Shown here: positions 45,770 to 56,925 of the stretch, in pieces
Layout: the number at the start of each line of letters is the position of its first letter
Numbering within the stretch: the stretch's first letter is position 1
Assembly: GCA_037127315.1 (NCBI GenBank)
Contig: JBBBDQ010000229.1
Span: 624,001-688,000 of the forward strand
Reading direction: 5' to 3'
Origin: Ascarosepion bandense
Taxonomy: Eukaryota; Mollusca; Cephalopoda; Sepiida; Sepiidae
DNA: 64,000 bases
The notes under the pieces: model-generated
Told to the model about the DNA's origin: nothing
Seen by the model: only the letters and a program-made list of their open reading frames with translations
The model's database searches: none
Program-made: the position numbers and the translations under genes

Positions 45770-45925
45770 TAGTGACTCTTTTGGAAATCATGAGTTATTT
45801 CCCTCTAACCATGTAAGTTACTTGTTTACCACTGCTCTAGCCTGGTACTGAACTCACAAGCCTTTGCGTCAAATCACAGGAACTAACCAACGTCTCTATC
45901 CACTGGGCCATGTAGACAATAGTCC
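45770..45925 (-). mobile_element. tRNA-like SINE segment, separate type
   Basis: The minus strand reads TGGCCCAGTGGATAGAGACG (A-box-like), a GACGCAAAGGCTTGTGAG stretch, then TGAGTTCAGTACCAGG (B-box-like). Spacing fits a tRNA-derived SINE head. There is only one copy in this window. Confidence 0.5.
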
Positions 45926-45952
45926 GAATAATGTAAATACTACCTCATCTAA

Positions 45953-45954
<2 letters not shown>

Positions 45955-46019
<65 letters not shown>
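45955..46019. repeat. (TA)n microsatellite
   Basis: About 32 TA units. Confidence 0.97.
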
Positions 46020-46021
<2 letters not shown>

Positions 46022-46116
46022 CTGGTTCATTTGATTTTATGGCTTATCAACCCTTTACCGGTTACATATGGCCAGAATTGTTTTTTTATATAATGATTTA
46101 GTAGTAGTAAAGACTT

Positions 46117-46420
46117 GGATGTGCTTTGTGGTGCAGTAACATCAGCTTAAAATGAGAAATCGGCGAGACGAGTTCGAATTCAGTCTAAATTCCTTGCATT
46201 CACTTTCGCGCAAATACCCTTGGAAAAGGTATTAATCAGTCTCTAGTAATAAGTTAAATAACAGGACAAATTGGTTTCTATAGCCTTGGCTAGTAAGCAG
46301 TCTAAAGTAGAAAATAATGGCAACCTACTGCAGGATAATCCTCTGCCCAGTCAGTCATGTCTCTTTCGAGACATGATCGCCACAGCGTGTATCACGTCTG
46401 GCACTTAACTGAGTGACTGA
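46117..46420 (+). mobile_element. SINE-A, full length
   Basis: It starts GGATGTGCTTTGTGGTGCAG. The A-box side is slightly degenerate (GCAGTAACATCAGC) and the B-box side is GACGAGTTCGAATTC. It ends CACTTAACTGAGTGACTGA. Confidence 0.85.
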
Positions 46421-46435
46421 AAGTCCTAATAATTA

Positions 46436-46700
46436 ATGCATGACGGTTGGAAAAGAGGTGGCTTGATAACTTTTTCAATGGTATTTGCGAGCAAATGAAT
46501 ATAACGACCCCATCGGGAATCGGAACGCGACTCTTCCATTAAAAATTCCCAGCCGTTATGCATTAAAACACGCTTATATACAAGGTTACATCAACCGCTA
46601 TTTTTAAGTGGTCATTCATCTAGGTACTGCCTAGGTCCAACATTTTTTAAATTCGATGATCGTAGAGGAACCGGTCTTTCAACGTGATGTGGCCGTAAGA
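46436..46700 (-). mobile_element. SINE-B, diverged tRNA-like family
   Basis: It shares the order GACTCTTCC..TTAAAAAT, CAGCCG.., ACCGGT(C/G)TTT with 56643-56925. A tRNA-like segment (minus: GCATAACGGCTGGG, then CGCGTTCCGATTCCC) resembles the SINE-A head, but the flanking body differs. Confidence 0.55.
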
Positions 46701-47206
46701 ACTAAAAATATGAGAAAACGGGAGGAAGAACAAAAGCTTCCGTGATAGAAAGGAAAAAAATTAAGAGATAAATGAAAAAAGAGACAGAGAAAGACAATTG
46801 AAATAAAGAACGAAAGAAACTAAGTCATCATGATAGAAAAGAATAAACATCAAAACACAAATATGAAAACTTTGAGGAAAAGAAGAATATAAAATGGGCA
46901 AAATGATAAATATCAAGAAGAAAGAGAAAGAGAGAGAGAGAGAGAAAAGAAAGAAAGAATAAGAAAGAATGAAATCGAAAGCAAAAGAGAATTGAAAAAT
47001 GCTTAGAGCAAAGAAAAAGAGAAAAATGAGAAGCAAAATGAAAAATACGTAACACTGAGAAAAAGAGAGAGATAGCAACAAAGAGAAAGAAAGAAAGAGA
47101 GTAAGAAGGAATTAAATTAAAAATACCGAAATGAAGAATGCTTGACACAAAATGAAAAAGAAAGAAAAAAGAGAAAGAAAGGCAGAAATGAATAATTCTT
47201 GACATA

Positions 47207-47242
<36 letters not shown>

Positions 47243-47395
47243 AAAAAGAAAAAGAAAAAAGAAAGAAAGAAAGAAACAGAAAGGAATGAAAAATGAAGAA
47301 TCATTGACACGAAGAAAGAAATAACGACAAAGGAAGGTCAAAATGAAGAATGTTTCTAAAGAAAAAAGTGAAAGGAGGCATGAAATGCTTGACGG

Positions 47396-47430
<35 letters not shown>

Positions 47431-48065
47431 AAGAAATGAAGGATGCTTGACACGAAGAAAGAAATAAAGATAAAGGAATATAAAAGAAAATAATGAAGAA
47501 CGCTTGACATGAAGAAAGAAAGTGAAACAAGAACGAAATGTCGAATTTTAGACCCGAACAAAGAAAGAAACCAGAAAGGAAGAAAAAAATAAAGAATATT
47601 TGACGCGGAAGAAAAATGAGAATGGACAAAAAATACCTTACACAAAGAAAGAGTAAGGAAGAACGAAATGAAATATACTTGAAACGAATAAAGAAATGCC
47701 TGAGACGAAAGAAAGAAAAGAAGGAAGGAATGAAAGAACCAAAGAAGGAAGGAAGAAAATGAAGAATGCTCTAAACGAAAAAGAAAAAAGAAGAAAGAAA
47801 TGAAGAATGCTTAACACAAAAGAAAAAAGCAAAAGGAAGAGCGAAATTTAGAATTTTAGACACAAATAAAGAAAGAAACAGAAAGGAAGAAAGAAATAAA
47901 AAATGCTTGACACGGAGAAAAGAAAGAGAATGGAAGAAAAAATCAGGAAAGGTTTTTACAAAGAAAGAAATGAAGAATGTTTGGCACAAAGAATGAAAGT
48001 CAAAAAGGATAGAAACAAATGATGAAAGTAAGAAAGAAAATCAATGTGAAAAAGAAAAAAAAAGA
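46701..48065. repeat. Second polypurine field with 'GAATGCTTGACA' units
   Basis: Units of irregular length carry AAATGAAGAATGCTTGACAC and GAAAGAAAGAAA. GAAA runs lie at 47209-47242 and 47396-47420. The theme differs from the 24-41 kb field. Minus-strand Ser/Phe-rich frames are artefacts. Confidence 0.8.
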
Positions 48066-48935
48066 ACCAAATAAACTAATAACTTATCCATATTGAAAAT
48101 TTGGGTGGAACGAGAAAACAATATATTGTGTGATATTAAATACGGTCTAAAAATATGACAGGGTTTTTTTTAAGGAACATATTTTAACAAATCACTCGTC
48201 CGGTAAACCAGAAGCGATGTCGAAAACAAAGCAGCTTTGAAAATCTTGGAAGTTAAAAGCAGAAGAAATAAAACAAAATCTTTAAAAAATTATCTGGGAT
48301 CACAAGAAAAACTGAGGATTCGACGAAGTTATTTAAAGGTGCCCAGCTGTTCTAACCAAAGTCTCATTAAATCATTTCTTTCCAACCAAACATAAACAAT
48401 TGATAGGTTTTCTAGATGTTCGCGTCCGCAGAGGCATTTATGGCCGTCATAAAACTGATAGGAAATGTTAGAAACGAAAGCGGATAGGATGATGAGAAAA
48501 AGGGAAACCCCTAGATCTAGACAAACATTTTTTTACAGGGATATACATGCAGAGAGGGGAGATAGAAGGAATGAATAACAAATGTCTTCCATCTTTTTAT
48601 GTTTTGAATCACCTTCAACCATTATGTAATATATCCCCGATTTTATCTGAAAGTGTTAGTTTCTAACTCAAAATGACTTTTTTCTCTTTAATCTCAGGCG
48701 TTAGAAAACCTTAAGTTTTCTTTCTCTATCATTCACGTTTTGACACGTTCAGATCGAGATCACCTACTCCAGAGATAGGTTTACCTAACACCGCGTATTG
48801 CTACAAAATCCAAACACTAACATGAGTCATGTTCTTAAATGGCCTCGTCAGATCCAAACATTTAGACGGATGTCAGGCACAGTGCCAAAACCATTCAGAA
48901 ATATCTAAACGGTATACAGCTGGCTTCAAACATCA
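48066..48935. other. Unassigned sequence
   Basis: No repeat partner, coding signal or structure recognised. Confidence 0.4.
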
Positions 48936-49233
48936 ATCAGTTAAGTGCCATACATGATACACGTTTGGGCGATCATGTCCCGAAACAGACATGACTGACT
49001 GGGCAGAATATTATCCCGCAGTAGGCTGCCATTGCTTTCTGCGGTAGATTGGCTGCCGGCCAAGGCTATAGAAGCCAATCTGTTCTATTATTTAACCCAT
49101 AACTGAAGGGAAGAGACGGATTAATACCTTTCCCAAGGGTATTTGTGCGTAAGTGAATGCAAGAAATTCAACTGGAATTAGAACTCGGCACCCCGATTTG
49201 TCGATCCGAGCCGTTATCCACTGCACCACATGG
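48936..49233 (-). mobile_element. SINE-A, full length
   Basis: The plus strand shows CAGTTAAGTGCCATACATGA at the 3' end and GTTATCCACTGCACCACATG at the head. The centre (GCTTTCTGCGGTAGATTGGC) is well conserved. Confidence 0.85.
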
Positions 49234-49339
49234 TTACAAAAGCTTTTGAGCGAGTGATGCCTGGAGATATTGGCAAAGATCATCCTTCTTTTAACTTTGT
49301 GTACTGACGATACAGAAGCAAAAACAAAGAACGGTAGCA

Positions 49340-50060
49340 AACAAGAGTAGCCAGGCATTTTACTGCCGCTGATTTGCAGAGGGTTACATCGGAGGAAAGT
49401 TAAGAGAAAGGTGGGTGTCAGGAAGAGGGTAAGAGAGGATGAATACTGATGAGAGTGGAGTGGATGGAGAAAGAAGCATGTGAGAGAGAGGATGCAAGTC
49501 AGAGAGATAAGAGATGACTATTGACTTGACATTTAAATTCTTGGAGATTGTAGCTGTCGGGGAAGCAAGTAAATGGAAGGGAATTCCACAGGCGGGAAGT
49601 GCGAGAAAAAAAGCTGTGAGAGTAGAATTTGCGTTTTCATTTTATTGGTTTCACAGTAAAAGGGATGGACCTAGTTGCTAATCTTATGGCTCGAGTAAAT
49701 TCATATATAGGAGGCACCAGGGAGCTAAGCTCATCGGAGTAGAAGCCGTGAAAGTATTTGAAGAAGAGACACAGAGAAGCCACATTGCGCCGGTGAGAAA
49801 GTGACTGAATCTGAGCTACCAAGTCGGGATCGATCACATTACAGATTCTCCGTCGGATTTTGTCCAGGACCCATAGGTGGATAGCAAAAGCACAGGACCA
49901 GATACGGCAGTATTCTTCAATGCACGGGGGGATGGTAGATTTATACATTGCAGGATTGTTTCAGACGGGAAAAAACTTGCTAGCCCTACACAGAGAACAA
50001 TTCCACCGAAAGGAGTACTCGCTCCTCAGGCAATTAATGCCAAATCCTTGCTTATAGGGA
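49340..50060 (-). pseudogene. LINE-B copy, 3' part with RT-thumb region
   Basis: The minus frame at 49637-49948 encodes MYKSTIPPCIEEYCRIWS, DKIRRRICNVIDPDLVAQIQ and LSHRRNVASLCLFFKYFHGF, collinear with the 62-kb copy. The downstream C-terminal part is frameshifted. The 3' tail begins at CAGGCATTTTACTGCCGCTG (plus) without the usual ATCACCCC end. Confidence 0.8.
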
Positions 50061-50080
50061 AACGACTACCATTACTTTTA

Positions 50081-50081
<1 letters not shown>

Positions 50082-50130
<49 letters not shown>
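50082..50130. repeat. (CA)n-(TA)n microsatellite
   Basis: CA 50082-50098, TA 50099-50129. Confidence 0.95.
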
Positions 50131-50133
<3 letters not shown>

Positions 50134-50308
50134 CGTGGAATATATTTATCATGGTGCACACCTCTATAGTATTATTATTCAGGTGTTAATAAAACAGTGC
50201 TCAATGTAGAAGGAACAGAGATATTTCATATATACATTAATATACATATTGTCCCCCAGTCGTGTTATCACGTAGGACAATATGCATATATATACATATA
50301 TACATATA

Positions 50309-50313
<5 letters not shown>

Positions 50314-50362
<49 letters not shown>
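50314..50362. repeat. (TG)n microsatellite
   Basis: About 24 TG units preceded by a TACATA-rich stretch. Confidence 0.97.
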
Positions 50363-50365
<3 letters not shown>

Positions 50366-50474
50366 AAAACAGCACTTCTGCGATATATACATTTCAGCAA
50401 TTAATTGAGTTCTTTCGGTGACTGACGTGTGTATACGCCACTTTTATATGACACGCTAGAATTTCCCTTCTCTG

Positions 50475-50501
50475 ATTCCATATGCCTAAGGCATATGGAA
50501 T
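50475..50501. repeat. Perfect 27-nt palindrome
   Basis: ATTCCATATGCCT and AGGCATATGGAAT surround a single A. It lies immediately before a SINE-C copy. Confidence 0.95.
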
Positions 50502-50504
50502 AAG

Positions 50505-50633
50505 GTTAGCGACTCCGACTGACAGTAAATTGGTCATATTTCGATCCCAGCCGGACGCAAGTGGATGTCTAGCCACCCTGATGAGCTGTAATACAGCAAA
50601 ACGGTCTTGTATGCGGATGACGAATATATATAT
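50505..50633 (+). mobile_element. SINE-C, diverged copy 1 of a tandem pair
   Basis: TTCGATCCCAGCCGGACGCA, CACCCTGATGAGCTGTAATA and a terminal TATATATATA match SINE-C order. The head is degenerate. Confidence 0.6.
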
Positions 50634-50757
50634 AGCCCAGAGGTAGAATTGCGGACTGACGCCAATTCGGTCGGGTTTCAATCCTGGGTTAAAAAGCAAT
50701 CGGAGTCTAACCGTACTGATGAGATGTGATACAGCGAAACAGATCAGTCTGTCGTTG

Positions 50758-50791
<34 letters not shown>
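50634..50791 (+). mobile_element. SINE-C, full copy ending in (TA)n
   Basis: It starts GCCCAGAGGTAGAATTG (A-box-like), has GTCGGGTTTCAATCCTGGG (B-box-like), GTGATACAGCGAAACAGATC, and a (TA)n tail at 50760-50791. Confidence 0.8.
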
Positions 50792-50796
<5 letters not shown>

Positions 50797-51107
50797 ATGA
50801 AACTTTGAAAAAATTCATGTAAAACGTCTCGTCATTCAGGATGCTTGAATTGTGTGATAACACCTCAACAATTTTTAATTTTTTTATATTTGTTTGGTAA
50901 TATCAGCTAACAGATTAATTTTAATTTCATTTTGTTTATGTTTTTTATTACTTTTAATAATAAATATGCCACGCTGTAATAAAAAATATCTTTCAAGAAA
51001 AGTGAAATATTGTCAGAAGCTGAATGCTAATTTACTGAGGATGTTCTAACGATTATTCAAATCTAATTTTTTCTCTCTGCCTTTTTCTCTTCATTAATCT
51101 ATTTCTC

Positions 51108-51138
<31 letters not shown>

Positions 51139-52317
51139 TGAGAAGCTGCCTCAAAATAATTAAGTGGTTATAAATCTATGATTTATTTCAGCAATGTAAA
51201 GAAAAAAAATAATCTTGCCTCGGTCAGACCGTTGATGTATAAATAAGTGTTAATTTCTATCAGAATATTCGAACAAATGAAGACATTTATAGCAAATGGA
51301 TTTTTAAACAAGAAATATATTGAGGATAGATGCATCAGATCACACACAATACAACACAGTATTGTGTTATGTGCGTGATTTCATGTATCTACCTCTGATT
51401 TATTTGCGATTTAAACTCCCTCTGCTATAAACGAGTTTTTTTCTTTAATATTTTGACTGAAATGAACATTTATTTATTCACCAACTGTCTGAACGAGGCA
51501 ACTGTAAAAAAATTCTTTACATTCCTAAACTAAATTCTAGATTCATAACGGTTTAATTATGTGTTGAATTTTCTTTTCAATATATTTGCTCTGGTTAATA
51601 TCTATTGAGCTCTCTATTTCTATCTAAATGATCATTTATATTGCTTAGAAAAAACACGGTTTGCCATCTCAATTATATATATATATATATATATATAGGC
51701 TAGTGAAAAAATTTTAGATATAAAAAAATAATAGCAGTGATAATAAAACTACTAATATTTATTGTATATTAGTAGGATTTTTGACGAAATGTGAGCACGA
51801 TTAGAAAGAGTATAAAATTCAGAATCAAGATAAAAAATGAAAAGTAATTTATCATTTTCTTTCCTGGGGATTTTTTCTCCCATGGTATATATATATATAA
51901 CGTCAGTAAGAAGTGACTTAAAAAGTCACAAGTTAGCTACTCAAATTTCTTTGCTTTTTGAATCCTACGGCTACTTAAAAATTATTGTAAACATCTCCCA
52001 AGAATATATTGTCATTTCATAAATATGTTTACAAATCCGTGACACTGCACAATTTACTTTTTGTCACCATGTGCAATTGAAATTTTAAAGATGTTTTTTT
52101 TTCAACTTTGAAGACTTGAAAAGCGACGAAACACTTGTTGCTCGGTCTAGCGTTTTTAAGCCGTTTTTATTTTGTATCATTTATTGATGTTAATTTGTTC
52201 TTTGATTTGTATAAGACGACACTGAAAACATTTCTGTCTCTAGAATTGTTGAGGTGGTGTGGCATGTCTATGCTTCAAATTAGTACTATTAACAAACAGT
52301 AGCAATGTGCGATATCG
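50792..52317. other. AT-rich stretch, no gene recognised
   Basis: TA tracts at about 51113-51139 and 51675-51697. Short frames (for example 51837-52022) have no family features. Confidence 0.45.
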
Positions 52318-52605
52318 ACTCGAATGCATATCGGCTCGAAACGCGAAATTGAAGAGCCAAGTTCGAATTCCAGTCGAATTCGTTTAGTTCACTTATTGGC
52401 AAATATTCTTGGCTAAACTATTAATCCATCTCTTCTCCTTCCACCTATGGGTTGAATAGCAAGACAGACTGGGTTCTATAGCCTTGTTTGGCAACCAGTC
52501 TACCGCAGGAAAAAAGGCAATCTACTCGGGAAAACCTTCTGCCTTGTTAGTCATGAAACAAAAATGTGTATCACGTATAGCAATTTACAGACTAACTGTA
52601 TAAAC
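52318..52605 (+). mobile_element. SINE-A, degenerate full-length copy
   Basis: ATCGGCTCGAAACGCGAAAT, CCAAGTTCGAATTCCAGTCG and TGGGTTCTATAGCCTTG are retained. The 3' end has lost part of the GACATGATCGCC segment. Confidence 0.8.
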
Positions 52606-52764
52606 AGTAATAGTTTATTATTAGATTGATAAACGCAACACATTATCAATAAACAATTAGTTTGTCAGTCATTTTTTATCTAAACATGTCAATGTATAAC
52701 GGTGGATAACTGATTTTTAAATATTTAGTCTACGGAACAAAGCGAACTGAAAATTGAGCAACTT

Positions 52765-52796
52765 ATGCTGAGAAATAGCTACTCGCTATCTCTCTC

Positions 52797-52849
<53 letters not shown>

Positions 52850-53010
52850 TCATAATTTAGAACATGTTCTAAATTATAATTTATAATAAATATTCATAGC
52901 AAATTATTCTGAAAAATAGCTACTCGCACTCTCTCTTTATATATATATATATATTATAATTTAGAACATGCTCTACATTATAATTTATAATAAATATTCA
53001 TCGCTCTATT
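52765..53010. repeat. Direct duplication of ~145 bp with (TA)n
   Basis: GAAAAATAGCTACTCGC..CTCTCTC, then (TA)n, then TAATTTAGAACATG..TATAATTTATAATAAATATTC occurs twice (52771-52907 and 52912-53002). A short palindrome TTTAGAACATGTTCTAAA is in the first unit. Confidence 0.85.
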
Positions 53011-53068
53011 TCTATATTGAACCCAGTTTTAAATTAATATTTTGAATGTTTTTAATATTTTCGTCGTT

Positions 53069-53072
<4 letters not shown>

Positions 53073-53118
<46 letters not shown>
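53073..53118. repeat. (TA)n microsatellite
   Basis: About 23 TA units. Confidence 0.97.
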
Positions 53119-53120
<2 letters not shown>

Positions 53121-53335
53121 CTGTCTCAAATAAATATATATAACTGTAAATTTGTCTTTGAACACGTCTCGAAAAACCCACCGAGTATAAACGCGGAGGG
53201 GAAAAAATGGAAACAAAAAAAGAAACGAAATAAGCACTTGAACACTAGTCAAACTACTAGTCGAAAGAATAACGCCCCAAGACGAGTAACCTAACACGTA
53301 AAGCGCTCAATACACTCTTTGAGCAAACAAGTACG

Positions 53336-53447
53336 TAACTAAATTAGAGTGCCAAGGAACCTACCAAGGCTTCACCAAATTGGATCTTCAGGGAAAGTTG
53401 GTTCCAATTTGGTGAAACCTTGGTTGGCTCTCTAGGTTAGCTAATTA
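53336..53447. repeat. Fold-back with ~40-bp arms
   Basis: TACCAAGGCTTCACCAAATT and AATTTGGTGAAACCTTGG are complementary, with further pairing outwards (AGAGTGCCAAGG against TTGGCTCTCT, TAACTAAATT against AGCTAATTA). A loop of about 20 nt separates the arms. Confidence 0.8.

Positions 53448-53451
<4 letters not shown>

Positions 53452-53490
<39 letters not shown>
53452..53490. repeat. (TA)n microsatellite
   Basis: Follows the fold-back directly. Confidence 0.97.
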
Positions 53491-53494
<4 letters not shown>

Positions 53495-53520
53495 CATCTT
53501 TTGCAAACTGTATAATTTAT

Positions 53521-53907
53521 TTATTCATATATATGATTTTTAGGTAGATATAAAAGATACATATAATTTATAAAAGATGAACTTTTTAGTTCCTTGTAGA
53601 CCGATATACCCATTGTACTAGGTCCGAAAAATGAATGTTTCCGACAAGAGAAGCAAAGATTTTCGCTCGATGTTTTTATTAACATTAAATATGCGAAAGC
53701 GTTTGTGTAGAGTTGACAATTTAGATATATTTTAACAGCTTTGGTGATATTAAATGACTTTTTGCATAACAGTTCGTTTTGTCTAAATTTTATTTTCTGT
53801 TCATTTTTTTTCTCATGAGAGTTAGTATCGTTGAGTAGTAAATTAATTTTATCATTGTTTATTTTGCTATTCATATAAAGGTTAGAGTTCTGCCAGATAG
53901 CGCACAT
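53521..53907 (-). other. Unexplained 128-aa open frame
   Basis: An uninterrupted minus frame (start MCAIWQNSNLYMNSKINNDK, end LYLPKNHIYE) that is neither low-complexity nor part of a repeat seen elsewhere in the window. It is rich in Asn, Lys, Leu and Ser, as expected from AT-rich DNA, and has five Cys but no recognised motif. It could be chance, an exon, or part of an unrecognised element. Confidence 0.2.
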
Positions 53908-54357
53908 TTTTCTTTAATAAGATTTATTATATATTCAGGATGTCAGACGAAAACAAATAAATGTACTATTTAATAAATAATCGGACCATCTATACAAATA
54001 TGCGTATCCTCGACAAAAGTTCTAATTATGATAACTTTGTGTCGTTGTTAATGGCCAGAAAGTAAGACACAAGAAGGAATAGAGTTAAACAAAGACATTA
54101 ATAAAGAACAGTAATACAATCATACAAAATGAGAAGGTCACCAGCGTAACTCTTCAATTCAATTGTCTCTCTGCTGAAATAGACTTCTGCACAAAGCAGA
54201 AACGGCTGCTTATTTATACTTGGAAGAGTTCATGTGTGCATGGTTAAATTATCATATATAATTTGTCGGATATTAGATAAAACAGCCCATTACTTCTTTA
54301 TGTTTCGAACCCAAAGTCTCTACAAAATTAAAACAACAGGAAAGCATATAGCCCTTT

Positions 54358-54360
<3 letters not shown>

Positions 54361-54415
<55 letters not shown>
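54361..54415. repeat. (TA)n microsatellite
   Basis: About 27 TA units. The YIYI frame over it is an artefact. Confidence 0.97.
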
Positions 54416-54417
<2 letters not shown>

Positions 54418-54579
54418 TGCCGATTGAGCACTATGGAGAAACGGTAAACTTTAAAAAAACAGTAGCTATCAACCGCTATTTACGCATCGTTCATTCAGTA
54501 ATGAATTTGAACACTCTCGGCTACTGGTGTGTGTTTACATTGTATATATATCATGATAAAGTATGTCTTTTTCCACCGA

Positions 54580-54722
54580 GCGTCCATAGCTTAGAGGTAG
54601 AATCACTGACAGATTTCAATTCAGTGTGGTTTTAATCATGGCTAGATGCAATTGAAAGTCTAACTGTGCTGATGGGCTGTGATACATCGAAAAAGGACTG
54701 GATGCTAATAAATGACTGGATG

Positions 54723-54757
<35 letters not shown>
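54580..54757 (+). mobile_element. SINE-C copy ending in (TA)n
   Basis: GCGTCCATAGCTTAGAGGTA (A-box-like), TGTGGTTTTAATCATGGCTA (degenerate B-box), GTGCTGATGGGCTGTGATAC and a (TA)n tail at 54724-54757. Confidence 0.75.
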
Positions 54758-54761
<4 letters not shown>

Positions 54762-54776
54762 AAGGGGGAATGACCT

Positions 54777-55140
54777 TGAAATTACAGACAATTTTTTTTG
54801 GGTGTAAGACCGTATCTGAATTCTGCGTGGGATCGCCTCATACAAAGTTTGAATTGTTTCCAGAGGAATTTTTATTCATTCTTCAGCTAAAGCAATTTCT
54901 AATTGTTTCAATGATGATAGTGGATGATATCGACACATCACTTGTTTTTCGAAAATGAACCATAGATATTCAATAATGTGGTCGCCAGATAAGATGTTCT
55001 ACTTCACATGAATGTTCCTCGTGTCATTCAGCTATAACGTTAGCAGTAAAAAGGGGTGCATTATCATCCTGAAAGATGGCATTCTTTCCGGAAACAGTTC
55101 CTGAGTGACAGAATGGAGATGATCACGCAAAATTCTGAAA
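54777..55140 (-). pseudogene. Tc1-like transposase relic (DD34E type)
   Basis: The minus strand reads FQDDNAPLFTANVIAE and HEEHSCEVEHLIW (second-aspartate block). After a small deletion and frameshift it reads IIEYLWFIFEK, the third catalytic Glu block of Tc1 transposases. The C-terminal QNSDT..LHPKK tail is degenerate. The N-terminal DNA-binding half and terminal repeats were not identified. Confidence 0.75.
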
Positions 55141-55344
55141 TAGTCCTGATAGCTGATTTTAGTAAAATTATTTCAGTAATATCTGTAAATAAAGCTACAA
55201 TTTTAGCCAAGAAAAGCAAAAGAAAAAAGAAAAATAAGGTACTATTAATTAAGAAACATAAATAAATACAAACTTTTGACATTTTAATCAAATTCTTAAA
55301 ATTATAATATTATGGTATTAGGTGATTTTCTTATTTTGTCTATC

Positions 55345-55484
55345 ACGTAGAATCGCCGACTGACGCCAATTCGGTCGAGTTTCAATCCTGGGTAAAAAGC
55401 AATCAGAAGTCTAACTGTACTGATAAGCTGTGATACAGCGAAACAGATCTGTCTGCTGATGACTATATATATATATATATATAT
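55345..55484 (+). mobile_element. SINE-C copy ending in (TA)n
   Basis: GTCGAGTTTCAATCCTGGG, AACTGTACTGATAAGCTGTG and a (TA)n end at 55464-55484. The A-box side is truncated (starts at TAGAATCGCCGAC). Confidence 0.8.
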
Positions 55485-55676
55485 TGAAATGGGGATTTCA
55501 TATGTCTAAAGTAGTGTTTTCGTTTGATGGAATTATACATGTGTAAGATGGAGGAGGCATAAAATAATGGAAGCGTCGCTTGTAATTATTCACTGACAGG
55601 AAATGCTTAAGATATAGAAATGCTGCAATTTTGATTTTTTTTTCTTCTGAAAATGTCAGAACGTTTATGATTAATT

Positions 55677-56030
55677 ATGTGCGTTGTGGTGCAGTGGATA
55701 ACGGCGCAGAACGAGAAATCGGGGAGCCGAGTTCAAATTCCAGTTGAATTCATTGCATTCACTTACGCGCAAATACCCTTGGGAAAGGTATTAATCCATC
55801 TCTTCCCTCCAGTTATGGGTTAAATAACAGGACAGATTGGGTTCTATAGCCTTGGCAGGCAACTCGTCTACCGCAGAAAGCAATGGCAACCTACTGCGGG
55901 ATAATCTTCTACCCAGTCAGTCATGTCTCTTTCGAGACATGATCGCCCAAGCGTGTATCACGTATGGCACTTAACTGACTGACTGACTTCCATTCTTGAA
56001 AGAAACAATGGAAGACATCTATCACGCAGA
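55677..56030 (+). mobile_element. SINE-A, full length with stem-forming 3' extension
   Basis: The head ATGTGCGTTGTGGTGCAG and the B-box-like GAGTTCAAATTCC are intact, and it ends CACTTAACTGACTGACTGAC. It continues TTCCATTCTTGAAAGAAACA, then ATGGAAGACATCTATCACG, the same extension found (inverted) at 35.48-35.52 kb. Confidence 0.85.
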
Positions 56031-56242
56031 AGCATAATAACATTAGGAAACTTTACAAACTATAGAAGTTCTCATCACCTCATCATACAAAGTTGGAATT
56101 TGTAATATGAATATGAAAACAAACAATGATACAAACAATGATACAAATTAATTTAAAACTCAACGACTCTCACATAGATGAGAAACGAGATGACCAGAAA
56201 ATATAACTGATTGATTAGTTTTCTCCGACTTATGATGGTTAT

Positions 56243-56562
56243 TGTCATGGTGGCATGAGCCATTACAACGGATTGGACTCTTCCTACAACTACATATACT
56301 TCCCCTCACAAGAGGAGGGTAGAGCTCAGAGAGTCATAGATCCGCAAGAGATCAGCATAAGCAGATTAGCGGAGAGATAGCCAAGACTGTTACCGTATGA
56401 CTATTGCCAGTCCCAGTTATAGTATTACTTCCTAACCCGTATTTATTCGTTCTACTAACAGAGTTCCACATATTTGTATTTTGCTGTGTTTAATATATAT
56501 CGTTGTTTCTTATTTTGGTGTTTGTGTTATTTCTTGATGGACTCTTAATCGAGTCCATGACA
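56243..56562 (+). mobile_element. Solo LTR with 5-bp target duplication
   Basis: TGTCATGG at the left and CCATGACA at the right are terminal inverted repeats with the TG..CA ends of LTRs, 320 bp apart. GTTAT lies directly outside each end (56238-56242 and 56563-56567). No internal retroviral-like sequence is adjacent. Strand is tentative. Confidence 0.8.
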
Positions 56563-56642
56563 GTTATTTAAAGCCTAAAACTATTTTTAAATTTTAAGTT
56601 TTTTTTTTAAGATAATAATAGTTTTCTAATAAAAAAATTACT

Positions 56643-56925
56643 ATTTAACCTATAACTCTTCTGTGGAGCAGGAGTGGATGCATACCTTTGCCAAATACTA
56701 TTTTCGCTTCAGTGAGTATAAAAAACCCAACTGAAATTGGGACTCGGCTCTTCGATTAAAAATCACGACCCATTTCTCAACCGGCACATCTAAACTTACG
56801 TAACCTGTTATTCCCAGGCAGTCATCTATCTCGCTATAGCCAAGGCGCGTCGTCAAGTGATCGTACGGAAACCGGTGTTTTAATATAATACGGTCATTAA
56901 AGAGAAGCCGAGATGCTATGTACAA
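56643..56925 (-). mobile_element. SINE-B copy
   Basis: Collinear with 46436-46700 in reverse orientation: GACTCGGCTCTTCGATTAAA, TCTATCTCGCTATAGCC and ACCGGTGTTTTAATATAATA. Confidence 0.55.
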
